NCBI RefSeq assembly: GCF_024793945.1
Contig: NZ_JANUSD010000006.1
Coordinates: 214,430-278,429 of the forward strand
Direction of reading: 5' to 3'
DNA from: Emticicia fluvialis
Lineage (GTDB): Bacteria; Bacteroidota; Bacteroidia; Cytophagales; Spirosomataceae
DNA: 64,000 bases
Shown: piece after piece, positions 34,214 to 43,869 of the stretch
Position numbering within the stretch: position 1 is the stretch's first letter
Layout: each line of letters starts with the position of its first letter
Position numbers and translations under genes: made by a program
Notes under the pieces: model-generated
What the model saw: the letters and a program-made list of their open reading frames with translations, nothing else
What the model was told of the DNA's origin: nothing
Database searches by the model: none

Positions 34214-35788
34214 TTATGCATATTTTTCAGCTAATTCTTTACCAACTTTCTTGATGGTATCGGCGGCGTCATCCAGCTTTCCGGCTGCAAGCGCTTTCAA
34301 AACCTCAGGATTCTGTGCTTTCAACAGGGTAACAAACTCATCTTCGTATTCTTTTACTCTGTTTACCGGAACTTTGTCTAACACACCATTGATCGAAGCA
34401 TAGATGATAGCCACCTGCTCAGCAACCGGCGATGGAGAGAACTGCCCTTGTTTCAGGATTTCCTGGTTACGACGGCCACGTTCGATAGTCAATTTGGTAG
34501 CGGCGTCAAGGTCTGAACCAAACTTGGCGAAAGCTTCCAACTCGCGGAACTGCGCCTGGTCTAGTTTCAGGGTACCTGCTACTTTTTTCATTGATTTGAT
34601 CTGAGCATTACCACCCACGCGTGATACCGAGATACCTACGTTGATAGCAGGACGGATACCGGCGTTGAAAAGGTTTGACTCAAGGAATATCTGACCGTCG
34701 GTAATTGAAATTACGTTGGTAGGGATATAAGCAGACACGTCGCCGGCCTGTGTTTCAATAATTGGAAGCGCAGTTAATGAACCACCACCTTTCACTTTAC
34801 CTTTCAATGACGGAGGCAGGTCGTTCATATCTTGCGCAATTGAATCATTGGCATTGATTTTAGCGGCACGCTCCAGCAAACGGCTGTGAAGATAGAAAAC
34901 GTCTCCAGGATAAGCCTCACGTCCCGGAGGGCGACGAAGCAACAATGACACCTCGCGGTAAGCAACAGCTTGTTTCGACAAGTCATCATACACAACCAAT
35001 GCCGGACGACCGGTGTCACGGAAATACTCACCAATAGCGGCACCGGTAAACGGCGCAAAGAACTGCATTGGAGATGGGTCTGAAGCACCGGCAGCTACTA
35101 CTACTGTGTAATCCATGGCGCCGTATTTACGAAGTGTTTGCTCAACCGCTTTGATGGTTGATGCTTTCTGGCCGCAAGCTACATAAATACAGAATACAGG
35201 TTCGCCTTTGTCATAAAACTCTTTCTGGTTAATGATGGCATCAATACAAACCGCGGTTTTTCCGGTCTGACGGTCACCAATTACCAACTCACGTTGTCCG
35301 CGTCCAATCGGAATCATCGCATCAATCGCTTTGATACCAGTTTGAAGCGGCTCAGTTACAGGCTGACGATAGATAACACCGGGGGCTTTACGCTCCAAAG
35401 GCATTTCAAAAGTTTCACCCTGAATCGGGCCGTTACCATCAATTGGTTCAGCCAATGTATTTACAACACGCCCAATAATACCGTCACCTACTTTCACTGA
35501 CGCGATTTCGCCGGTACGTTTAACGGTTGCACCTTCTTTAATTCCTGTTGCGTCTCCTAAAAGTACTGCTCCTACGTTATCTTCTTCAAGGTTAAGTGCT
35601 AGTGCTTTTAAACCGTTTTCAAAAGCCAACAATTCACCGGCCTGTACTTTTGATAAACCATATATACGTGCCACACCGTCTCCGATTTGTAGCACTGTAC
35701 CTACTTCTTCGAGTTCCGCTTCGGTTTTTGAACCTGCTAGTTGTTCACGCAGAATAGCCGAAACTTCATCTGGTCTAACTGATGCCAT
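34214..35788 (-). CDS. atpA: F1F0 ATP synthase alpha subunit
   Basis: 524 residues, normal length. The alpha subunit forms the F1 hexamer with beta. The Walker A loop GDRQTGKT (about 171-178), the PGREAYPGDVFYLHSRLLERAAK region and the conserved SVSRVGGNAQ segment are present. In many bacteria atpH lies directly upstream; here the upstream region (35789-36125) has no gene, so the pair atpA-atpG starts its own transcript. The beta, epsilon, delta and F0 genes are elsewhere. Confidence 0.97.
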   Translation of the reverse strand: MASVRPDEVSAILREQLAGSKTEAELEEVGTVLQIGDGVARIYGLSKVQAGELLAFENGLKALALNLEEDNVGAVLLGDATGIKEGATVKRTGEIASVKVGDGIIGRVVNTLAEPIDGNGPIQGETFEMPLERKAPGVIYRQPVTEPLQTGIKAIDAMIPIGRGQRELVIGDRQTGKTAVCIDAIINQKEFYDKGEPVFCIYVACGQKASTIKAVEQTLRKYGAMDYTVVVAAGASDPSPMQFFAPFTGAAIGEYFRDTGRPALVVYDDLSKQAVAYREVSLLLRRPPGREAYPGDVFYLHSRLLERAAKINANDSIAQDMNDLPPSLKGKVKGGGSLTALPIIETQAGDVSAYIPTNVISITDGQIFLESNLFNAGIRPAINVGISVSRVGGNAQIKSMKKVAGTLKLDQAQFRELEAFAKFGSDLDAATKLTIERGRRNQEILKQGQFSPSPVAEQVAIIYASINGVLDKVPVNRVKEYEDEFVTLLKAQNPEVLKALAAGKLDDAADTIKKVGKELAEKYA

Positions 35789-35853
35789 ATTTATTTTGAT
35801 GAGTTTTTAAATGTAGATCCGAAAATAGGTAGTACACCTTCATTTTTCGGGTG

Positions 35854-35861
35854 CAAAAGTA
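35854..35861 (-). promoter_or_regulatory. Predicted -7 element of the atpA promoter
   Basis: Minus-strand TACTTTTG matches TAnnTTTG about 65 bases before the atpA start. No consensus -33 is seen at 19-20 bases. Confidence 0.45.
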
Positions 35862-36078
35862 CTACACAATTTTCACAATTCCGATGTTTTTGGCAAAAAA
35901 AGACAAAAAAGGTAGGACTATTTTTAGAAAACCACCTAAAAGGCCTCTGCAAGCCCCAATTTGCCCGCTTTTACTGCCTGCAGGCATCTGTTTTTATACT
36001 GGTTTTTAGCTCAAAAAACAACATAAAACGGTGGTTTTCACGAGCTTAGCCAGGTAAGCATATTATTTTGAAAAGCTA

Positions 36079-36102
36079 AGGGTATGTCTTTAAACATACC
36101 CT
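36079..36102 (-). terminator. Weak hairpin after the sorbosone-dehydrogenase-like gene
   Basis: A 9-bp stem (AGGGTATGT 36079-36087 with 36094-36102), 24 bases after the stop; no clear T-run follows on the minus strand. Confidence 0.4.
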
Positions 36103-36125
36103 CAACTGTAAAACTCCTGAGAGGC

Positions 36126-37376
36126 CTATTTGGCCCCCTTATAACTAATTTTATAGATGGTTCCGCCAAGGTCGTCAGATACATAAATTGAGCCGTCAGG
36201 GCCTTGAGCCAGTCCGCAGGGGCGGTGTTGTACCGGGCCGGTTGGTTTAGCCAGGTCTATACCGGCAAAGTTATCGGCAAAAATCTCCCAGGGGCCAGAA
36301 GGCTTGCCATTCTTGAAAGGCACAAAAGCCACCATATACCCTTTTTTCAATTCAGGCGACTGGCCGTGGAAAGCAACAAATGCTCCGTTTTTATACTTAG
36401 CCGGAAACGCATTGCCCGTGTAAAACAACAATCCGTTGGGGCCCAGGTGGGCAGGAAACGCAGCAGCAGGATTAATGGCTTTTTCGCCACCGGTCTTTTT
36501 GCCGTCGCCGCCGTATTCAGGGCACAGGATTTTCTTTTTCTGAAACTGGTCATAATACACATAAGGCCAGCCGGCATCTGCACCTTCATGTAACTCATAC
36601 ATGGTTTCGGCAGGTAACTTGGTACTCATTTCAGGCGTATAATAATTCGGGAAAGCCTCATGAAACTGGCCCCTGCCGTGCATCATCACAAACAATTTAT
36701 TGGTTTTGGTGTTCCAGTCAAGCCCTACAACGTTTTTCAGCCCTGTGGCATATCTTACACCATCACTATAAGTCTGGTTAAGTTTATTAGTCTTGAAACG
36801 CCAGACTCCGCCAACCGAATCAAGCAATGCACAAGGATAAACACCCTTGTTGGTGCCTTTTTCTTTACAGGTTTCATCTGGTGACCCAACAGAGACATAA
36901 ATATTACCGTTGTTATCCAGTGCAATGGCTTTGGCTTCGTCGCGGCCTTTGGCAACCAGCCCGGTTACAATCTGTTCCGGGTTATCAATATTAGTAATTT
37001 CTCCGTTGGCATCCAGCTGATAACGATACACTCCGGTGTTAGACGAAGAATACAGGTAGTTGTCTTTAATAACAATACCTGTGCCTTTATAATCTAGCAG
37101 GTTTTTCCGGGCATCCAGCTTGCCGTCAGCATCGGAGTCGTATAAATAAACAAGACCTTTGCCATCTTTCAGTTTAGAAAGTTTGGCATAAACGCCACCT
37201 TTGCTGTTAACAGCCATATGACGGGTAGCGCCGAGGTCGTTACCTAATACAGAAACAGAAAATCCGGCGGGCACTTTAATGGCCGGTGCGGGGGTTTCAT
37301 CAAAAACAAAGGCAGAAAGTAGAGCCACTCCTGCCACAGTCGTGAGCCATGAGTGAATCCGTGAAATTTTACGCAT
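36126..37376 (-). CDS. Exported beta-propeller protein, sorbosone/glucose dehydrogenase-like
   Basis: 416 residues. A signal peptide (about 1-24) is followed by a propeller with repeated Asp/Gly-rich strand ends (DGKGLVYLYDSDADGKLD, DNNGNIYVSVGSPDE, GPDGSIYVSDDLGG). The overall pattern fits soluble quinoprotein glucose/sorbosone dehydrogenases, oxidising sugars in the periplasm with PQQ or acting as a non-enzymatic propeller. A paired Cys set around 180-195 is visible. A minus-strand -7-like TATATTTG lies at 37433-37440. The substrate cannot be assigned. Confidence 0.82.
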   Translation of the reverse strand: MRKISRIHSWLTTVAGVALLSAFVFDETPAPAIKVPAGFSVSVLGNDLGATRHMAVNSKGGVYAKLSKLKDGKGLVYLYDSDADGKLDARKNLLDYKGTGIVIKDNYLYSSSNTGVYRYQLDANGEITNIDNPEQIVTGLVAKGRDEAKAIALDNNGNIYVSVGSPDETCKEKGTNKGVYPCALLDSVGGVWRFKTNKLNQTYSDGVRYATGLKNVVGLDWNTKTNKLFVMMHGRGQFHEAFPNYYTPEMSTKLPAETMYELHEGADAGWPYVYYDQFQKKKILCPEYGGDGKKTGGEKAINPAAAFPAHLGPNGLLFYTGNAFPAKYKNGAFVAFHGQSPELKKGYMVAFVPFKNGKPSGPWEIFADNFAGIDLAKPTGPVQHRPCGLAQGPDGSIYVSDDLGGTIYKISYKGAK

Positions 37377-37432
37377 GATTGAAAGTTTAGATTTTGGTTA
37401 TGAATTGAATAGGGCCCGTAGCCATCAGACGG

Positions 37433-37440
37433 CAAATATA
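37433..37440 (-). promoter_or_regulatory. Predicted -7 element of the propeller gene
   Basis: Minus-strand TATATTTG matches TAnnTTTG, about 57 bases before the start; -33 not evident. Confidence 0.35.
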
Positions 37441-37605
37441 TAAGTATGCCGATGATTCTTTGTTAATGTTTAATTTATTTTAACTCAATAATCTGATTAT
37501 GAATAAAGCAGCGAGCGTTCTTGAATCAATCTTTCTTGTGCGGTTTGGTTAGACTTTGCAAAAATTCAATTAAATTCGTTTATCAACCTGTAACTATAGC
37601 TTCCT

Positions 37606-38607
37606 ATGAAAACCGTATTACTATTTGCCCTTTTAATAATGATGAACAACCTGACAACAGCGCAACAAAAAACATTGGGAAAGGTGAACCGCCTTGACCC
37701 AGCCATTAATAATCTGATAGATAAAGATGCAAAAATTGAGATTCTGAGCGAAGGATACGACTGGGCTGAAGGCCCGGCCTGGGTTAAAGATGGCAATTAT
37801 CTGTTGTTTTCTGATGTACCCGCCAACACGGTTTATCAATGGAAAGAAGGAGCAGGTGCCAGGCCTTTTCTGAAACCGTCTGGCTATACCGGGCTTGGGG
37901 TATATAGTGATGAACCCGGCAGCAATGGCTTAATTATTAATAAAGATGGCATGCTGGTTTCTTGCGAACACGGCGACCGCCGTATCTCAGTAATGCCGCT
38001 TAGCATAGGCGGCAAACGCACACTGGCCGATAACTACGCGGGTAAGCGTTTCAACAGCCCGAATGATATTGTGCAGAAATCAAACGGCGATTATTATTTT
38101 ACCGACCCTCCGTATGGTTTGATGAAGAAAGAAAATGACCCGACCCGGGAAACGGAGCTATTCGGCGTTTACAGAAAAGGAACCGACGGGAAAGTTACTT
38201 TAATAATAAAAGACCTTACACGCCCTAACGGCCTGGCTTTTTCGCCGGATGAAAAGACTTTGTATGTGGCACAGTCAGACCCTGACAGAGCCTACCTAAT
38301 GGCCTACCCTGTGCTGGCCGACGGGAAAGTGGGTAAAGGTAAAATTCTGTTTGATACCACCCCTATGGTAAAAGAAGGGTTTCAGGGTTTACCTGACGGA
38401 CTGAAAATTGATAAAAAAGGGAATATATTCACCACCGGCCCCGGTGGTATTTTGATACTGACGCCGGAAGGAAAGTTGCTGGGCCGCATTGAAACCGGGG
38501 TACCCACAGCCAATTGTGCCTGGGGTAATGATGGTTCAACGCTCTATATAACGGCCGATATGTATTTATTGCGGATACAAACCAAAACGGTTGGGGTTGG
38601 GTTTTAA
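37606..38607 (+). CDS. Exported SMP-30/gluconolactonase-like protein
   Basis: 333 residues. Signal peptide about 1-19 (ends TTAQ). A six-bladed propeller of the SMP-30/LRE type: AEGPAWV near 56 with the metal-binding Glu, NSPNDIV near 155, FTDPPYG, RPNGLAFSPDEKTLYVAQSD and PDGLKIDKKGNIF. The family hydrolyses sugar lactones using a divalent metal. It is divergent from the dehydrogenase-like propeller gene, so oxidation to a lactone and its opening in the periplasm could be coupled; that pairing is inference from position. Confidence 0.9.
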   Translation: MKTVLLFALLIMMNNLTTAQQKTLGKVNRLDPAINNLIDKDAKIEILSEGYDWAEGPAWVKDGNYLLFSDVPANTVYQWKEGAGARPFLKPSGYTGLGVYSDEPGSNGLIINKDGMLVSCEHGDRRISVMPLSIGGKRTLADNYAGKRFNSPNDIVQKSNGDYYFTDPPYGLMKKENDPTRETELFGVYRKGTDGKVTLIIKDLTRPNGLAFSPDEKTLYVAQSDPDRAYLMAYPVLADGKVGKGKILFDTTPMVKEGFQGLPDGLKIDKKGNIFTTGPGGILILTPEGKLLGRIETGVPTANCAWGNDGSTLYITADMYLLRIQTKTVGVGF

Positions 38608-38640
38608 AAACAAGGGGCAGGTCTCTCTGCCCTGCCCCTT
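38606..38640 (-). terminator. Terminator between the lactonase-like and M16 genes
   Basis: A 10-bp GC-rich stem (AAGGGGCAGG 38612-38621 with 38631-38640) and a 9-base loop; on the minus strand it is followed by a T-run (A at 38606-38610). It may serve both convergent genes. Confidence 0.8.
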
Positions 38641-38645
38641 ATCAT

Positions 38646-39929
38646 TTATTTCCCCCCTACTACTACTTCAAATAAATTTTCGGGTTTAAAATAGGTATTG
38701 GCCATTTCAAGTACATCCATTGGTGTAACGGCACGTACTTTCTGAATATAATTATCGTAGAAATCGGCTGGTAAATCGTCCAGTATAATTATTTTCTGCC
38801 TGTCGGCTATTTCAAAAGGTGTGTTTAACGACCCCACAAAAGACCCAATCATGTAATTTTTGGCGGTTTCAAGCTCTTCTTCTTCTACCGGCACCGTTTG
38901 CAGCAGGTTTATTTCCTTTAATATTTCGTCTAAAGTCTGCTGCGTAAATTCTTTCTTTACATCGGTACCCATTACCAGATAACCGCCTTCTTTCTGAGGT
39001 ACCAGCCCTGACGAAATACCATAGGTAAAGCCTTTTTCTTCGCGGATATTTTTCATGAGTCTGCTGCCAAAATAACCGCCGAAAACAGTATTGGTAACCA
39101 TAAACTTGAAATAATCAGGGTGGGTACGGCCAAATAACTTTTTGCCCAGGCGAATGGATGACTGCAGGTTTTCGGAGCGTTCAACCAATATGCTTTCGGG
39201 ATGTGTAATGTCGGCACTGGTATCAATCAAATGCTGATGCTGCTGAAATTCAACCGGGGTTTTGCCCAGGTATCTGTTCAGGGCCTGCACTTCTTCATTA
39301 CCAAACTTGCCAGATATAAATATTTTAAAACCTTTGCCCTTTATATGCTTTTCATAAAAATCTGTAACATCGTTTCTGGTGATATCATCTATCAACGCAA
39401 GCGTAAGCGATTTCCCGTAGGGGTGATTAACGCCGTAAATCTGCTCTCTGAACACCTGACCGGCTACATAAGAGCTTTTTTCGAGGTTAATTTTCAGATT
39501 CTGTGAGGTAATATTTTTTTGTACCTGCAATTCACTTTCAGGAATTACAGAATCTGTAATCATTTCAAGTAAAAGCGGCAGAAGTTCGGGTAAATGTCTG
39601 GTAAGGCCATGTACGGTTATTGTGAGTCTTTCTACGGCCTGGCTTATTTCAAGAAATGCGCCGAAGGAATCAAAATGCTCGCTTATTCCGGTTGCAGTAT
39701 GCTTTGATGTACCTTCTGAAAGCATTTTTGCTGCAAAGAACGACTCCCCGGTTTTATTCTCAAATCTGCTGCCGGCATCAAAAATTAATTCCAGACGCAT
39801 TACCGGTTGTTCGCCGGCTTTAATCATGTAAACTGGTATCTGGTTATCGAGCAGTGTTTTTTCAGCTTTCGGGATACTTACCTGTTCTATAGTTTGTGAG
39901 GGCGGAGCAATTGTTCGGTCTAATATCAT
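38646..39929 (-). CDS. M16 peptidase-like protein lacking the zinc motif
   Basis: 427 residues with the two-domain M16B layout (about 25-215 and 220-427). Where active members have HxxEH in the first domain, this one reads ESFFAAKMLSEGT, so the zinc ligands are missing. The second domain keeps the R/Y pair in NIREEKGFTYGIS. That is the pattern of the non-catalytic partner of a heterodimeric M16B peptidase. The expected active partner is not next to it: ftsZ lies upstream. No signal peptide is seen, so it is probably cytoplasmic. Confidence 0.88.
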   Translation of the reverse strand: MILDRTIAPPSQTIEQVSIPKAEKTLLDNQIPVYMIKAGEQPVMRLELIFDAGSRFENKTGESFFAAKMLSEGTSKHTATGISEHFDSFGAFLEISQAVERLTITVHGLTRHLPELLPLLLEMITDSVIPESELQVQKNITSQNLKINLEKSSYVAGQVFREQIYGVNHPYGKSLTLALIDDITRNDVTDFYEKHIKGKGFKIFISGKFGNEEVQALNRYLGKTPVEFQQHQHLIDTSADITHPESILVERSENLQSSIRLGKKLFGRTHPDYFKFMVTNTVFGGYFGSRLMKNIREEKGFTYGISSGLVPQKEGGYLVMGTDVKKEFTQQTLDEILKEINLLQTVPVEEEELETAKNYMIGSFVGSLNTPFEIADRQKIIILDDLPADFYDNYIQKVRAVTPMDVLEMANTYFKPENLFEVVVGGK

Positions 39930-40050
39930 TGATTTATGGGTATAATCTTAACAGTTGTATACAGAAAAAGTAAAACAAATAATGATTCGGGCAGGAATAA
40001 CATCATTCGTTTTACTTTAACAAACTTTAATATAAATAGATAACAAAAAA

Positions 40051-41343
40051 TTATCTGCTTGATTCCATCATGCCCAACAAATAATCAAGGTCATACTCAA
40101 GAACTTTACCACTTTGCCGCAGTTTTTTCACATCCTGTAGTTCAATTCCGTTACGGACATAAGTAGGTGTGCTTAAAGCCGGATTCCGGTATCCCTCTCT
40201 CATAAAACGCTGAATCATGTTTTTAATTCGTTCACTGTCATCCGTTTTCTGATGCTCAGCCACAGCTGAAACCGCGTTTTTTGTCCTGACAGCCTCTCCG
40301 GTTTTCCGCTCCCCGTTTTTGTCTTTCACTTCTGGTTCCTGCGGCTCATTTTCAATTCCCAAATCAAAGCCGGCAGCTACAATTGTTACCCTAACTTTAG
40401 ACTTCAGGTTTTCGTCAATAGCAAAACCATGCTTGAAAAGCCTTGCCTTGGTCTGAATCTGGCTTTCAATAAACTTGGTAACCAGTGTCTGGTCTGAGAG
40501 CTTGATTTTATGCTCGGTGCTATAGGCAATACTTACCAGTACTCTTTGTGCCCCACCTATACCGTTGCTCTCAAGCAATGGTGACGAAAGCGCCGATTTA
40601 ATGGCATCTTCGGCCCGTCTTTCTCCCTCTGCCTCTGCTGTACCCATTACAGCCTGACCCGCATTACCTAAAACTTTTTTCACATCGGCAAAGTCAAGGT
40701 TTATAATACCCGGCCGTGTAATAAGCTCTGCAATACTTTTTACGCCATTGGCCAGCACATCATCAGCCTTAGCGTAGGCTTCTTCTATATCCATATCGCC
40801 GTACTGTTGTTCAAGACGCTCATTCTTGATAATCAGTACGGTATCACTGCAATTTTTAAGTTCTTCAATTCCGGCACGCGCCTGCACAATTTTGTCTTCT
40901 CCTTCAAAAGTAAAAGGGTCTGTAACAACGGCAACGGTAAGCAGGCCCATCTCTTTGGCAATGCGCGCTATTACAGGGGCTGCACCTGTACCGGTACCGC
41001 CACCCATACCCGCAGTGATGAAAACCATCTCTGTAGGCGCTTTTAATACTTCCCGAATCACTTTTTCGCTTTCTTCAGCAGCCTTTTTACCCATTGCCGC
41101 TTCAGTACCGGCACCTAACCCCTTGGTTAGTTCTATGCCAATCTGCAACCTGTGGATACCCGACGGAGCCGATTCAAGCGCCTGCAAATCTGTATTACAA
41201 ATAACCAGACCAATATCAGTTACACCCAGCCTGTGCATGTGTTTAACGGCATTACAGCCGGCACCACCCACACCAATTACCTTAATGATGTTCTTGAATT
41301 TGTTTTTACTTGTAACGATTTCGAAGTCTGGTTCTGGCGACAT
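40051..41343 (-). CDS. ftsZ: Cell division protein FtsZ
   Basis: 430 residues. A tubulin-like GTPase that forms the division ring. The G-box GMGGGTGTGAAP (about residues 113-124), the GVGGAGCNAV loop near the start and the T7 loop NLDFADVK are intact. After the core (about 325) comes a charged linker, then a conserved C-terminal section RNPALSTPTYVRNGIEL that would contact FtsA. It is the last gene of the leftward division cluster; 199 bases separate it from ftsA, leaving room for its own promoter. Confidence 0.98.
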   Translation of the reverse strand: MSPEPDFEIVTSKNKFKNIIKVIGVGGAGCNAVKHMHRLGVTDIGLVICNTDLQALESAPSGIHRLQIGIELTKGLGAGTEAAMGKKAAEESEKVIREVLKAPTEMVFITAGMGGGTGTGAAPVIARIAKEMGLLTVAVVTDPFTFEGEDKIVQARAGIEELKNCSDTVLIIKNERLEQQYGDMDIEEAYAKADDVLANGVKSIAELITRPGIINLDFADVKKVLGNAGQAVMGTAEAEGERRAEDAIKSALSSPLLESNGIGGAQRVLVSIAYSTEHKIKLSDQTLVTKFIESQIQTKARLFKHGFAIDENLKSKVRVTIVAAGFDLGIENEPQEPEVKDKNGERKTGEAVRTKNAVSAVAEHQKTDDSERIKNMIQRFMREGYRNPALSTPTYVRNGIELQDVKKLRQSGKVLEYDLDYLLGMMESSR

Positions 41344-41542
41344 AATAAGAAAGAATTTATGTAGATTAGGAAAGTATTTTTCAAAGAAATATAAATACTA
41401 AGGCAATTGCTTTTGGAAAACAGTTGCTTTAATGTACATCTCTGCCAAATATGGTATCGGTGCGTTTAGCCATTGGCTACAAAGGGCTTTAAATGCCTGA
41501 TACCAGAAAATATCTGCTCTTTATAAATAATATAATTGAATA

Positions 41543-43036
41543 CTAGTTTGTATAATTTTTGTCGTCTCCCAAGTCATGCTTACCAGCTGATGAGACTTTC
41601 TTTTTTAACCAGCCAAAGAGACCTCCTCCTGTGGGTTCGTCATCCTGTGGCTCTTCTCTTTTTCCGCTATTACGACTCACCGAAGGTGTATCGACGCCAT
41701 TCATGTAACCGCTTTGTGACTGGCTCTCAGGCAAATCACCCCATATAACCTCTTGCGGTACACGTTCATCGAGCGGCAAAAAGCCTGATAGCACCAGGCC
41801 AACAACAGTGGCATACTTGGGGTCGGTGATTTTACTTATCGCACTTTCTCCTATGTTTCTGATAGTGTTGCCTACGCGGATGTTCATGCCATTGGTTACC
41901 TGAGCAAACACATCTTTTATCATGGCAATATTAGAGGTACCTCCGGTTAGCACTACACCGCTAATCAACTGCCCATCATAACCCGAATGCATGATCTCGG
42001 CCATTACCATGGTGGCTATTTCTTTCAGACGCTCTTCAATGATGATACTCACATTTTGCGCCACAATTTCTTTATCTGGCAGCCCCTCAATACCCGGAAT
42101 CTTAATTATCTCATTTTTTCCTACCTCATTAGGTGGCACTGCCCCCATAATAAGTTTCAGTTTTTCGGCGTGGTCTGGCAGAATCTGAAAGGCCTTTACC
42201 AAATCGTTGGTAATGCTTTTACCGGCAAACGGTATTACGGCAATGTGGCGTAGGCCACTCTCCTGAAAAATAGCAATCTCGGTTGTGTCGCCACCGATGT
42301 TAACCACTACCACACCCAGTTTACGGTCAATATCACTTAACACGGCCATTGCATCGGCCAGGGGTGTAAACAGTGTATGAACTATTTTAAGCGGAATAAA
42401 TCTGCGGTTGTTCTGTACTTTTACACCCACGCTTTCGATGGTCCGCCGTAAGGCCAGATGCGGGTCATTGGGTGTAGAAACCAAAAAGAAATTGCCACCC
42501 AGTATAATGCCAAAACGGCCTACAGGATTATCAGGCACAGTGGTTTTGTCAACTAAAAACTCCTGAGGGAATGTATGGATGATGACGTTACCTGCCGTTG
42601 GCCGGAACGATTTCCGGATATCAACTGCTAATCTTTCTATTTCTTCTTTGCGTATGGTACTTCGGCTGTCATTACGTGTAATTGAACTCTGATGTGACCG
42701 CCCCTCTACGTTTTCGCCGGATATATTGACAATTACGTTGTTAATATTGATATCGGCCTTGTCAGACAAAACTGTCAGTATACGGTCTATGTCTTTTGCT
42801 GTAAACTCAAGATTTACAACCGTGCCATTAGAGACACGACCCCTTTGGGTAGGTTCTTCCACGATGTCAAGAATCTTCACTTTCTCAACACCATCCATTA
42901 TTCCTGCAACGGCACAAATTTTTGTGCTGCCAATATCAATACCTACTATTACGCCTTTACTCATTTCATTAGTTTTTAGGACATCATTCACTGCTCTTTG
43001 CCTTGTGAACGTATTTTCAATGCCGTTTTCATGCAT
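41543..43036 (-). CDS. ftsA: Cell division protein FtsA
   Basis: 497 residues from the first start; Met25 (42964, MSKGVIVGIDIGSTKICA) is equally plausible, as homologues begin near it. The first ATG overlaps the ftsQ stop as TAATG, suggesting translational coupling. It is an actin-like ATPase that tethers FtsZ to the membrane, with phosphate loops GIDIGSTK, NIGGDTTEIA and LTGGTSN. The amphipathic targeting helix GGGLFGWLKKKVSSAG lies near the C-terminus. Confidence 0.97.
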   Translation of the reverse strand: MHENGIENTFTRQRAVNDVLKTNEMSKGVIVGIDIGSTKICAVAGIMDGVEKVKILDIVEEPTQRGRVSNGTVVNLEFTAKDIDRILTVLSDKADININNVIVNISGENVEGRSHQSSITRNDSRSTIRKEEIERLAVDIRKSFRPTAGNVIIHTFPQEFLVDKTTVPDNPVGRFGIILGGNFFLVSTPNDPHLALRRTIESVGVKVQNNRRFIPLKIVHTLFTPLADAMAVLSDIDRKLGVVVVNIGGDTTEIAIFQESGLRHIAVIPFAGKSITNDLVKAFQILPDHAEKLKLIMGAVPPNEVGKNEIIKIPGIEGLPDKEIVAQNVSIIIEERLKEIATMVMAEIMHSGYDGQLISGVVLTGGTSNIAMIKDVFAQVTNGMNIRVGNTIRNIGESAISKITDPKYATVVGLVLSGFLPLDERVPQEVIWGDLPESQSQSGYMNGVDTPSVSRNSGKREEPQDDEPTGGGLFGWLKKKVSSAGKHDLGDDKNYTN

Positions 43037-43803
43037 TATTTACAAACCAGTTGCCCGTCATATTTTACACTTACCCGTGTAAATTTATCCCATCCCTGCA
43101 CAGGCAATATCTGCTTATAGAATATCTTTAGTCTGTTTATTCTGTTCTGAATATTCTCTGGCGCGCCAAACTCAATGGTGTGGTTTCCTAAAAGTGGCAC
43201 AATACTGATATTACCGGCCTGGTCTATATCCAGCTGGGTAAACTGGGCTTTCAAGAAACTGTCTTCATTAATTAAATTAATAAAGCTCATCAACTTTTGC
43301 TGACGTTTTTGCTTTAAACTTGGCAAATTTCGGAAATATTCGCCCGAAAGCAATACAATTCTTGCGGAATATCTTTCAGAGAGCGGGAAAAAGCTGCCCT
43401 CATTATCTACATATACATCTTCACGGCCGTCAGAACCAAGAATACGGGCAATGGGTATGTGCTGCTCAATATCAATGTTCAGGTTTCCCTCAATACCTCT
43501 AAAAACCTGACAACTCTTGATTTGTTTATTCTTTAAGACTCTTTTTTCAATCTCCTGTAAATCTATCTCCTTAAAAAGCTTACCCTTTAGTTGGTCGGTA
43601 CCGTAATTGGTAGCCAGTTCTTCAACTTCGTGTCTGTCAATAAAAAACTGATCGTCGGCGTTTTTGATTTTAACTTCTATTTTCTTGCAGCGGTCTGTTG
43701 AAAAAGTATTGCTTGAAAACACAATAAGCGCAACAACCGCTATGATGGCAACACCTGCCATTAGCCACCGGCCGATTTTCATTATGTTTAATTTCTTTTC
43801 CAT
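43036..43803 (-). CDS. ftsQ: Cell division protein FtsQ (DivIB)
   Basis: 255 residues. One membrane helix (about 14-31) is followed by a POTRA-like domain (about 38-110, KIEVKIKNADDQFFIDRHEVEELA) and a beta domain. It links early and late divisome proteins in the periplasm. Bacteroidota FtsQ is poorly conserved, but position and topology support the call. It overlaps ftsA by one base at the stop/start. Confidence 0.88.
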   Translation of the reverse strand: MEKKLNIMKIGRWLMAGVAIIAVVALIVFSSNTFSTDRCKKIEVKIKNADDQFFIDRHEVEELATNYGTDQLKGKLFKEIDLQEIEKRVLKNKQIKSCQVFRGIEGNLNIDIEQHIPIARILGSDGREDVYVDNEGSFFPLSERYSARIVLLSGEYFRNLPSLKQKRQQKLMSFINLINEDSFLKAQFTQLDIDQAGNISIVPLLGNHTIEFGAPENIQNRINRLKIFYKQILPVQGWDKFTRVSVKYDGQLVCK

Positions 43804-43869
43804 TTCAGGCTGTACTTAAAAATAAGGTTTGCATTGTCGTAGAATCAGTGCTGAGCTGATTCCGGCACT

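Larger units (their letters stand above)
35789..36125. other. 337-base intergenic region upstream of atpA
   Basis: No gene seen. The atpA side holds a minus-strand -7-like TACTTTTG (35854-35861) and an A/T-rich tract; the other side holds a weak hairpin (36079-36102) after the propeller gene. The centre (35900-36060) shows nothing recognisable. Confidence 0.6.
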
